Positions 23,482-33,910 of a stretch of 64,000 nt of DNA are shown in pieces. Source of the stretch: Lethocerus indicus (taxonomy: Eukaryota > Arthropoda > Insecta > Hemiptera > Belostomatidae); contig JACDQD010000011.1 in NCBI GenBank assembly GCA_019843655.1, forward strand, positions 16,224,604-16,288,603, written 5' to 3'. The notes under the pieces are model-generated. The model was not told where the DNA came from and searched no databases. It was given only the letters and a program-made list of their open reading frames with translations. Position 1 is the first letter of the stretch; each line of letters opens with the position of its first letter. The position numbers and the translations under genes are program-made.

Positions 23482-26400
23482 GGCTCCTACTGATGGTATT
23501 TAAAAATCTTGATACTAGTCGTTAAAATGTAGACGGAATGCGCTGCGAAATGTGTAGAAATTTCTGATCCCGGCCAGATTTTACAAGCGTTCAACTGTTA
23601 CGAAAATTCAAGTTTATCGCCAAATGTCTTTCTCGCGTTTTAGTGTTCATCATATATTTTTCGCCGAAGAGCTTTCGGAGAATTCCCCCATCGAGCTTAA
23701 TTAAAGTTAATGAAATTCCTCACTTTACAGGCCGTTAAAACGTTCCATTAATTCGGCCTCCAATGCCGGTGGAGTTAATGCGACGATGTCAAAACCCGAA
23801 TAACGCCAAAGTGTGATATTTGTGAATAGAAGCTTCTACCGCTCAGTACAACAGTTAGCATGTGCACGTGTAAAATTGTACATTCGGAGGCTCAATTGGT
23901 AGATTCAGATTCCGCTGGCCGATTGGGCTAGGGCAGGGTCGCCCATTGTGTCGTTCCGCAATCTTGTTATCAGTCCCGCATGCCTCCTGCATAATTCAGT
24001 GAGGACGTGTGCATTCGAAGTACTTTAAAATTTAAACTATCTTACAGTGCATTCTGCTGTTTTCAATTTTCACGATGGTGAATGGCCTCTGGGCTATCCT
24101 AATACCTTGAGGCTAACTCCACACCTCCCTTTTCTGCAATTTTTAATTTATCAAGCACTTTGCTAGGTATATGCCAAAATGGAATGAATATAATTTTCAG
24201 CCTTTCGCAATGGTAGTATAATATATAACCCGAATTTATATTGAATGTACATTGAAGTACAATATTGAATACGATCAATTCAGGAGGTCTTGATTCCTAT
24301 GCTCGGTGTTGGTTCCTATGAATGGACTCGGAATGATGAATGCGACAGTGCTTTTGATGCACGAGTGGTCGGGACGACCCCAGACGTGGATACGACCGGT
24401 TATGGTCTCGGATTTTGGTTTTTCCGGAGAGAACCTCTGGGGGGAACAGTGTAAACCGACGGAGTTAAAGAAACCCACGTCCGTTTTGTACGGGGGACAG
24501 CGCAGATCAAACACTAGTCCCATTGAGGGATCGCCGGCCCGATGGGGTTGGATGAGCCGTCTCTAGGCGGCGAAGACGTGACCCCGGCGACCGTGGGAAA
24601 TGGCCTGGCACCGTGAAACGCTATTACCTCAAAACGTAACTCGGTAATATGTTTACAGTGCGTATCGTTCACAGATGTCTTTTACGGTTTCACATTGGGC
24701 TCAAAGGGTTGGGACCGAAGTGAGACAAATCATCCTCGCTATTGGTCAGATACGAGCTCATATAATCATTAAATTAGTTTCCCGAGGTGGACTATAGCAT
24801 ATAAAAACTCAATATGTTCTACAGAGTAGAGCTTAGATTATGTAATCAACAGAGATATGAGTAGGATAGGACGGATCTGTCCTTAAGATGTTCAGAAAAT
24901 TAGTTTTATTAGTCATTAAAAATATAATTTAAATACTCCATTATTATGATATTAGTGCAAAAAAAATTAACAGTCCTGACAGAATGTTGTATCCAAACTT
25001 TCTGTTTGGTTTAATTTACATTAGCGAATTCGAGATTACGGGTAGACGTTCTGGTCTCGAGCATTTCTCAAACATTGAAATTGTGTCCCACCTCCGAACA
25101 TCGGTCCCAGTCATATGCACGATTCGTCATATGCCACGTTGGGCCGAAATCACAACATCGGTATAGGCAATAATGTAAATCAAAAGCTGGGACATTCGCT
25201 CGCATTAATATTTATGGACCGACGGATTCTTGTACGTCCGCCCCCGCCCCCTCCCCACAGCTTCCCCGCAACATCGTCCTCGGCCAGCAATCAATATCTG
25301 TTGAAGCTCCCGGTTTATCTCCTTACGTCAATCAAAACGGGCGTATATTCTCGGGGAATATTTATTGAATACAGGCCGGGACAAGTCTATCCGTCGGCCG
25401 ACTGAGGCGTCTCTATCCGTCTTTGGGACTGTTCAATATTTATGCCTCCTCCCCCCCCCCCGTTCGAATGTGCCTAATCGAACGCCCGACGTTATCGCAA
25501 TCGTCGATCGCGCACTAAACGCTTAATAGAAACGATGTACGTTAATTTATACGCCTGACGAATAATATATGACGACACCGGACACGACAATATATACGCT
25601 AGCATTTCCTCTATTATAATTATGTAGGTGAAATATAAATTCAATGAAGGACCAAATAAATAACGTTTTTAAATTTCTTCCAAAAACAGGTAAATTCTAG
25701 TTATATTCAATTAGGACAGAAAACTACAAATAAATAATTGTCAATATACAAATTTGAGCGCCTTCGATTCTCAATTTATACTAACCTTCAATACACCAAA
25801 CGCCTTCTTATTTAAGTTATACTGTCCTTCAATGCACATAAATTCCATGTTATATATTGGCCCGAAATTGATATATTGATGTTTTCCGTTTAAATATTTT
25901 ATTCTTTTTATATATGTGTACTACTCGAACTTTTGTGTAAGGAAATATGAAAGTTTACACATCTTTATAGCCATAATCAGTTTTTTATTTACCAGTTTTA
26001 GAACTCTTTCGAAATATATTCAGTTCAATTGGCCTGGATTTTATTGTGATACGTCGATTCGATTTTCAGCCGTGCAATTACTTAAAAAGTGCGGGAATTT
26101 CCAAATTACGCAATACCACTAACCATTGAAACTCGTTGTGTAAATGTCTCCAGTTAGTAATTTGTGTAACTTCAGTTCACCGAATAAATTTGCCAATCGT
26201 TTCATGGTTCCCTTCTGTTTTTAGGGGTTCCTCCTTATCCCTTGACTAAGAAAAAACACTTCTGCTTTATAAGGATTATAAAAAGGGCAGTTTCGTAGGG
26301 CGTTAATGTTAATTAGCCGATTGGGGAGATTCTTCGCCATTCACTGCCGGATAATCCGGATTCGTCGGGGACTTAGGGCCTGAATAACTCTGTCCTATTG

Positions 26401-26650
26401 CTTTATGGGCTCTCTGAGGAAAAAGTGCCACCGGCTGGACTGTGCTCTCGGCACCGCCAGTTAGCCGACTTAATTGAGCAACAAAGCCATTTGCTTGTTT
26501 GCAAATTGAACCGGATTATTGTTTAATTAGGCGCGACTTCTGTCTAATGGGCGCTGAGCCCCGAACATTTTCTTCGCACATTGAATTGTTTTATAATTAT
26601 TCATCGAAAGTTAACAATAAGGACATTGTTCTTTCAATTACTATATTAAG

Positions 26651-26654
<4 letters not shown>
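23482..26654. other. Non-coding stretch
   Basis: GC-rich patches lie at about 24290-24740, 25220-25520 (with a C11 run at 25451-25461) and 26290-26560. The frames at 24275-24523 (minus) and 24306-24566 (plus) cover the same DNA on opposite strands, with no recognisable domain in either. An aggctcaattggtag stretch at 23887-23901 resembles a tRNA D-arm but no cloverleaf follows. Confidence 0.5.

Positions 26655-26713
<59 letters not shown>
26655..26713. repeat. TA microsatellite
   Basis: Uninterrupted TA dinucleotide array of 59 bp. It produces a spurious Ile-Tyr repeat at the end of a 73-codon frame (26499-26720). Confidence 0.97.
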
Positions 26714-26715
<2 letters not shown>

Positions 26716-27559
26716 CATAATGACCTAAACTTAAATAGGTAAATAAAGCAGAGTGGATGAAATATTCCCATTTATAGGATTATTTAATTTCATCGGATTT
26801 TTTTCTTTTAATAAATACCTTACGATATTTTCCTTTTTTTTAAACATTTTGCTTTATTATTCAATACAGCCTTCCAGTTTTCCTTATCTGATTTAATTCT
26901 TCCAGTTTCTCGAAATAACTCGGCTCGAACATAAATCCCGAGGTTTATACCGAGGCCTTAAGTATAAAGTACGATGGGCTCGTGTTTGCCAGCATCGGAC
27001 CAGGGCTTATACCTGGGCACTGTTTGCTATTGGGGCCGTCTCTATCGGGCGCTTCTGTTTGCCCACCCGACGAGGTATTTGCCCCGAGACCATATATATA
27101 TAAACGGGCATAAAAGATGTAACCGCGCTTCTTTCAGCCGGCGGGCAGCCTAAGACGTAGCCGAGACCCCCACTTTATTTCCTATTATATTTACCGACGT
27201 ACGATGAGTTCTCGGCACGGGATATAAACCGATTTATTGTTTTCCTAAGCGGCCGGCATTTATGTGCCGGCGCCCCGGCCGGTAATCGAAAGACAACAGA
27301 CGCGAAGATACGGCCGAATTATTTTCTTATTTATCTTATCCTTTTCACAGGCGTTTCCTAATTAAATCTGGACACAATACCGTGGGCGACGGCGGAAAAA
27401 CTCCGGAATCAAATATAAATTATGTCTTCGATTCCCAATCTTTTACGTCAGTTATTGCATTTTTTGTGAATTGAAAAATGAATATGAATTAATTAATGCA
27501 CCGCGCATATAAAAAATAATACATAATAAGAACATTTATCCATCATGTTGGGATATTAA
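26714..27559. other. Non-coding stretch
   Basis: AT-rich left part, then a GC-rich patch at about 26920-27300. Nothing recognised. Confidence 0.5.
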
Positions 27560-28010
27560 TCTGGTATACCTTACGGTTCGTACGTCCCAAAGAAACGATA
27601 GCGGGTCCCCGTAATCGATGGGTTACTAGTAGTTGCTAGCCCTCCCCAAGTACAGATCTACAGGCACCCGGTGACGCGGGGTCACCGCGTCACATTACCA
27701 TATTACGGAGCCGAACCCGTCTGGACCAGGAATGTAAGCGTCCGCGCCGAGCCAGTAATCGTATGCATCGGCGTGTCACCAACTTGTACCTCCACGATAG
27801 ACCGGGTGAGCCGTGCGTGTACCCCGCTAGGTGAAATATGCCGACGTTGACCGGCGTCACAATGACGAAGGGGTGGTCCAACGGAGTACTGCTGTGCGTA
27901 GGGAGAACCCCGAAGCGGTTGGTCTTGCTGTTGGGACACGGGGACTCGGTCAAATTCGCCCGGTCACGTAGGAACCCAACAGAGAGCCAGGGCCCAGTAT
28001 GAGGCTGGTC
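27560..28010 (-). pseudogene. Possible decayed retroelement gag-pol fragment (weak)
   Basis: This block has more even base use and fewer homopolymers than its surroundings, as coding or recently inserted DNA would. On the minus strand the frame 27939-27703 (78 codons) contains VEVQVGDTPMHTITGSARTL at residues 49-68. The pattern recalls the active-site region of retropepsin-type proteases (hydrophobic-DTG(S/A)). However, the catalytic Asp is absent: Ile61 occupies its place. A second overlapping minus frame of 87 codons spans 27953-27690. Frameshifts would be expected in a relic. This is a weak resemblance and may be chance. Confidence 0.15.
27671..27693. repeat. Perfect GC-rich hairpin, 9-bp arms
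   Basis: gtgacgcgg at 27671-27679 pairs exactly with ccgcgtcac at 27685-27693 across a 5-nt loop. An alternative nested pairing (ggtgac/gtcacc) is also possible. It lies about 10 bp beyond the stop codon of the minus-strand frame ending at 27703. Confidence 0.85.
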
Positions 28011-29822
28011 TCTACAACATTATTTATTTTTATCGTATTACATTATTTATATAATTGATTTAAATTAATAAAACAAAAAATTGATAGTGGTAGAATAATG
28101 AAGTTTAGGAACAGATCGTTTTTGTTAAAAAATTGCATTTTCAAACCGCACCATTACATTTATCGTTCATGTCGTCCTTCCATCACTCCCTGAACATAAA
28201 CTGTCGACATATCCGGGACTTAGGAAGTTGCTTAAGTGAAGTCCCCGAGCGGCGGGCGTTAACTGGGACGAGGTCCCCTCTTGAAGGTTCAAGGGGGGCC
28301 GGCCCTTGTACAGCTCGGCGGGGGTTAACGCCGGCCTCCACTTTCCGTTTATGGCTTGTTGTTTTTACCCCAAGTACTCTTCCCGTCTTTACTCCTCTTG
28401 GCGTACCCCCCATCCGGACACAAAGGTTACTTCCTTCAACGCTATATGGGCCGAGTGCTGCTGTGATGGAGGCAGGACATTTACTTAATTCGAATTCGCT
28501 CGAAGGTTTTCCGTCCTCGATTTTCAATCGGAAAAGCCGAATGGACTTCCATTGTTATTAAGCTTCTTATAGGCCCCTTAAGCCCCATTTATCTATTAAT
28601 ATTTGAATCTTAGATCAGTGTTATACCTTACAATATCAAAATTCTATTAAAGAAGATTGCATAACAAACGCGTGTTTAAAAAAAGTTTTTTCTTAAAGTT
28701 CAGGCATTAAGACAAAAATTAAACAATATATACTAATGACTCATTTGTTATGGGGGAGATTAGAGGTAGGGTAGGCCTGAGCGGGTGTCGATTTAATGTT
28801 CGAGAAGGTTGGGCGGCACGTGAACGTGAAAATTACCCAGGAATTAAACGTTAAATGCATCTCACCCCCTAAACGGGGCCTGATCTAAGTCGGAAATAAG
28901 GTCCGCCGCGGGGGGATGCCTGTCGATTCGTCACGGGCCTCGATAAGACCGCCGCCGGTCTAATATATAACGCTTCAGTATCCGGCACTGATGTTCTGGA
29001 AATTAATACTCCAGCCCGCGGTAAACTAACCGAGGGGAACTTTGAGAACATTGCCGAATTTATCTTCTCAATTTCTGGTCTAAATCTTGTAATTATTTAA
29101 TATCTTTCTTCCATAATTTTCTTGCGTTTAAGTAGGAACGGAAGGAATTGACGAGGGGATGTAAGTTAAATTTTTGAAACAACCGTAAGCTAAAATGATA
29201 AATTATATATAAAAAAAACATTCTCTTCCTATGAACAGTAGGGAGAGAGAGAGATAGGCGTCGGTGGACATTGTTCAAAAGGGGGCGGACGACAATTCAG
29301 ATTCCCCGCTGTTATTAATTCACAGTCATTAATACCCGAGGGTTGGTCGGTCGGGGAGTTTGACAAAACTGGTGAATTTCCGGCAGGCAGATAGGGTGGG
29401 CCCAAGTACGCGCACCAATTACTTGGCTTCGTTACGCTTCGACTTCGTACGCACAAAAAAAGAAAATAATTACAGGAGCCCCGGTCACACTCAGAAAAAG
29501 CAGTATTTTCTGCGTGCAGTCCAGTCATAATTTCTCAATTTCATAATGAATGTTCCTGAACTGAAGGAAAAATGGACCGTCGTTAAGGATTGAACCCCCT
29601 CCGATTTAGCAAACGAGGACGCGAACATTGTGCGCTCTTAGTACATACAACCAAGAAATATCATTAGTAATCACGTTTTGTAACAAAAACAACATTCTTG
29701 TCATTTAAGCAAATTTAAAAATGTTTTTTTAATGCGTAAATTAATTTAAGAATCCCTTTTGGAGTTCTATGAGGGTTTAATCATACTTCATGCAATATTT
29801 TTGTTGATATGTTCATTTACTA
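28011..29822. other. Non-coding stretch
   Basis: A GC-rich patch at about 28230-28480 carries opposed frames of 142 codons (28133-28561, plus) and 114 codons (28183-28527, minus). Neither is recognisable. A second patch lies at 28760-29050. The rest is AT-rich. Confidence 0.5.
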
Positions 29823-29854
29823 GAGTGGTTTTGGGTAGTTGTCATCTTCAGTAG
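29823..29854 (-). ncRNA. Hammerhead ribozyme-like core (relic C)
   Basis: The minus strand begins tactgaagatg, so CUGANGA is intact. Helix II is degraded and GAAA has become aaaa. It is the third copy with the same 32-nt length as 18777 and 23450. Confidence 0.35.
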
Positions 29855-30599
29855 CGTTCCGTGTAAAAAATGTTGCGTATAATTCCAAAACGATCCATCT
29901 ACATTTTCCAAATTTTTCGTCAAAATATCGTTGTAGAAAAGCTTCGTTTTCATGTCGGCTTGTCAATACTACACTAAAGCGTCTCGCCACATCAGTCCTT
30001 AATACTGAATTATTAATTATTAATCTAGTAATCTACGCATACCACACTTTATCATGAATGTGAGATACGACACGCCAACTAATTAATATATTGGAAATTT
30101 TTATCTGCGCGGCCTGTCCGTATTTATAAATTATAGTTCCGGTCTTGTGCTAGCGTGATGCATTTAGGGCACAAATGGAAAAAAACATAAAACAATGCGG
30201 CATTTAAGCAAAATTGGCGTGAACCAATAGCACCAGGTCATGCTGATCGATTTCGAGCCATTTCTTTTATCTTTTCTGCCTCCAAGGTAACAGGTAATAT
30301 CTATTTGCTAGGCGGTCTTCTTTTCATCCGGAACAATACGCCCTACTGGCGTTGATAGGCCACATGACAATAGAACCTATAATAGTTATAACGCAGGCAC
30401 TTCCGTCATTACGAAAGCAAAAGCGGAATAAAAAGGTGAATTCAGACACACTGAGCCATGTGCTCAACTGTTTTAAATAGTCAAGTCGAATAATTGTAAC
30501 GTTGTAATTGATCAACTGGAGTATCGTTTTAGAAAAACCATTTTCTAGAAACCAAGAATGACCCCCAGGGTGATTAGGAATAATTTATCACTAACTAAT
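29855..30599. other. Non-coding AT-rich stretch
   Basis: Low-complexity AT-rich sequence with short frames only. Nothing recognised. Confidence 0.5.
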
Positions 30600-30782
30600 T
30601 TCCGGTAGGCTCGCCTAATACTGTGGGAAGAACCTCGGTTAGATGGGTTTGTCTCCCTCCCCCTGCTATTCATTCCGGAATAGCGGGGTGTCAACATACA
30701 TTTCCTTTGTTTTGAAACCACCTGAGGTTTTTTTGTCCTATCCTTCCGGCGCCCTCGCGGGTGTTGTCTGCTTCCGACATTG
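30600..30782. repeat. Dispersed repeat, long copy (related to 10374-10475)
   Basis: Shares the ordered blocks described for 10374-10475. The common run taatactgtgggaagaacct lies at 30616-30635. Compared with the short copy it has about 20 extra bp after ggtt and a further interrupted stretch before ggtgttgtctgctt. The family is unassigned. Confidence 0.7.
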
Positions 30783-33539
30783 TGTTCAATATCGCTGTAT
30801 TGTATATCAATTATCCTGATTGTATGTTGCAAGGATAATTGTAAGGAATAATTTGGGTTTGTAAGGAAAACTAGTGAAAAATATCAGCGTGTCGGGGTCT
30901 CGAAGTATCGATCATGCTACTATAATCGACTGGGCGGTCAATTCGATAGGGCACGTCGTTGGGGGATGAAAACCGGAAGCCGGAGGGGGCTTCGTTCGAT
31001 TGCATCTAATTAAGCTAAGTATCTGTTTACAGAGCGCCGATCTGCATCCGGCGGCATTACACAACTTCTCTAATTAATAGCCGATGCACGTTCCTCTCTC
31101 TCCGGTCGGGTGCATCCCTAAAACTGCACGCGGTGATTGTTTGCACCGCATTAGGCCCCCCACGGCCTCCACTATCAGGTCCCCCGCCGCGGTAAACAAT
31201 GCTGCTCGACCCCGGTATGAATCCGTTCGCAAATATTTGACCCGTTCTTTCGGTCCGCGGTGGTTAATGCGAAAAATTTAATTACCCACCGCCCGTATAT
31301 TTTAACCCACCGCGTATATCCCTGAATAAACCCAAACTCGTGTTTTGCCACAGGCGAAAATCCATTTGCGAAATTTCACTCGTACTTCGAACGGCTTAAA
31401 TTATAACAAATATTTCTGACGGAATAAAACGCGACCCTCTTAGCCTCAGCGTGAACCACCTACGTTCAGCCGTCTGTAAATTTAGTGCAATCGATGTTAC
31501 CGCCCTTAGGCGAATCTTCCTAATTGAATTGTAAAAATAGTCAGGTATTTAAGAAATCTTGCACAATCAAAATTTATCCTTACAATTCTGGCATGTTATA
31601 TTGCCATACTGTTTCCCATTACAAAGAAGCCAAGCAATTACGGCACTTTTGACATGCATCCGGACTACTACCTGCAGAACGCTGGCTGACATTTGACTTG
31701 TTGCTTCCCACTGTATACCTGTTTATATATTTATTTATCTATTCGGATAGATACATTCGGTTCTTTGGCCCACACTAAGTGAATCGGAATTATTAATGGA
31801 CTGCTTGAATTTATAGAGTTCCACCCAACTGTCTGTCGTCTGCCTACAACAGGGACGCCATTTATCACGACTTAGTGTCTCTCAATTGGATACCGAACCA
31901 ATGGGTCTCTTAACGTAAATTTACGGCATTGAACAACATTCCGTATTTAACCTAGTAAAATATTGAAAAAATTTGTTTCTTTTATGAATCATTTTTCAAT
32001 CGCAGGAGAAAAAGTTTCTTGCTTCCCTCAATTCGTTCGTCAGATATGATCAAATTTATTATTTACTTTATATATTATTATTAATTTTCAAAGTAATTTT
32101 GGCATCAGGACAAATTGATTATATAAATATCTCCGTTTAATAGTAGCGGTTCAGTTTGGTTAATATTCATAATTCTATTTACTCGCCTTTCAATGACTTG
32201 GTTCTCCCTCTCACTTTTCCAATTCCCCGCGTGTACCAACCCCGTGTTCAGCAACCCCTCTTCCCCATCTCGCATTAACTGCACCCCACATTCTCAACAA
32301 TTACACGCCGACATATAACACTAAACAAGAACCCTCGGGGCTGTCGTCTCTCTGAAATGCCCGGTCTAGAAAGTGCTGGAGGCACTGAAGATCCTTTGTC
32401 TTTAGCAGTATTGTCTTGAGGCGAATAAAAATCAGGATTAAGGAGTGGCCATACGCGAATCGCAATGCGAATAATACAGAAAAAAATCCAGTGTATCCTT
32501 AGCTCACCGAATATTATTTTATATATTTTACTCAGACAGTAAAACAGGTATTACAAATTAATTTATGCTCTATATATGTGCCGATAATTTTGAAAGAGAA
32601 TTAAAATAAGGGATCTCAAAAAAACAAAAATGAACTCCAGACATAAAAGAATGTGTAAAGAAGAAAAATCTCCAGTTAATAGCGGCCGTCGTTCATTTGA
32701 GAGGGTTCCGGACCGTGTCGAACGTACCTGCGATGTTTGATCTAGTACAATCGGTCGGGTACAAAAGCCCCCGATAACACTGTTTGTAGGACTGCGTCTG
32801 TACAACAGATCGATTCCCATTTCCATTATTGTCGGTCCATTTACTTTTTTCCGTGTCCCACCTACCTCCCTCGACCCCGACCGCTTTGACCGGGACTTAA
32901 CGGATAATCGACCGCGGAGCGAATCCGAAAGGCTTTCCGATTGTTCGACGGCCATTATCAATAAACGAATCTTTGCTTGCTTGGGTATACGCTTTGAGGC
33001 TTTGAGGTCCCGAATAGTAATACAAAAAAAAGAAACCGATGCGGGAGATGAATCTGTTTGGCCGTGACTAACCGGGAGGGTTTCTTCCGATTGTAAGCAA
33101 GTTGGATTCATAATATGAAGCAGTGAACGCGCTCGAGCTCATGCTAAGCAGGATACTTACTGCATGAAACTATATAGGGGTATGTTAAGAGTGGTGGGAT
33201 TACTAAAGCTATGATTGTCCGTCACCACTAGCTTGTTGGTATACAAATACCAGGATTATTTTAAAACGTTCACTTGGGCTATTATCCGTGTCAAATTGTT
33301 GTTTTCACTTTTTTTACCATGAGTTAAAAAAATATTTAGACTATTGTCACCATGATTGGGGTCTGTTAATATCTTATTGTATTGGCTATTAGTTTGTTCA
33401 TTTAACAGGTTTTCGAAAACTTTTATAGCTTCAATTTTAAGAACATGAAAGCGTCGTTATGTTATGTTTCAACTCTATTCTGGATTTATTAATACAGTAA
33501 AAAAATGTATATTTTTTTAAGAGGTAGGTTTCATCGGTA
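30783..33539. other. Non-coding stretch
   Basis: A GC-rich patch lies at about 30950-31330. The stretch from 31330 to 32560 is AT-rich with nothing recognised. The longest open frame in the window occupies 32563-33111 (minus) and is described separately. Confidence 0.45.
32563..33111 (-). other. Longest open frame in the window (182 codons), unproven
   Basis: ATG-initiated frame of 182 codons on the minus strand. The N-terminal two thirds is rich in Ser, Arg and Lys (a run of basic and serine residues near 62-90). The C-terminal end has one hydrophobic stretch (around residues 152-172) that could be a membrane segment. I recognise no domain, and no opposing frame of similar size is present. 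About one frame of this length is expected by chance in 64 kb of this composition. The candidate regulatory cluster at 33540-33910 lies 430-800 bp upstream in the frame's orientation, the only contextual support. Confidence 0.12.
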
Positions 33540-33910
33540 AAATACGTGTTTGTGAGTGTGAAGGGGGCGTGAGTGCTTATTGTAGTGTTAACTGGTACGA
33601 GTTGAGTGCTGGTGGATTGTGGGTGCGGACGCGTGCGCGTGCGTCTATGACGGCGTCGGTTCCGGTGTGACGTCACCGACTGCGTACCGACGCCATCCAT
33701 CTCTCAATGTCGGACGGCATTGTATCTCACTCCCTCCCTCCCTCCCACCCTTCCTCCCTCCCTCCCACCCTTCCTCCCTCCATCTCACCCTCTCTCACTC
33801 ACTCTCTCTCTCTCTCCGCCGTACTCCAGGATTAATCACGTGACCCATTGTGTCACGTGACCCATCACTATGCCCCATCTTTCTCTCCGCTCTACGACCG
33901 GACGTGTTGC
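33540..33910. promoter_or_regulatory. Candidate regulatory cluster: CRE, G4/CT tract, paired E-boxes
   Basis: From left to right: a GT-rich, CpG-rich stretch, a palindromic CRE TGACGTCA at 33668-33675, two C-rich blocks at 33732-33750 and 33756-33770, a CT array to about 33816, and two copies of the 13-mer tcacgtgacccat at 33836-33848 and 33853-33865. The second copy includes an exact GTCACGTGAC, the palindromic site of the USF/MITF/TFE class of bHLH-zip factors. CRE and E-box together are common in promoters, but no TATA box or transcript evidence is available here. Confidence 0.4.
33730..33816. repeat. CT-rich tract with a 20-bp tandem and G4 potential
   Basis: The 20-mer at 33741-33760 is repeated exactly at 33761-33780. 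CCC runs separated by single bases at 33732-33750 (five runs) and 33756-33770 (four runs) make the minus strand a G3N1 quadruplex candidate and the plus strand an i-motif candidate. The tract then grades into CTCT repeats. Confidence 0.9.

Noticed and set aside
23887..23960. tRNA-like D-arm (aggctcaattggtag)
   Set aside because: The opposing D-stem strand does not pair and no T-arm with GGTTCRANYCC follows.
28133..28561. 142-codon plus frame
   Set aside because: A 114-codon frame lies on the opposite strand of the same DNA; no domain and low-complexity content.
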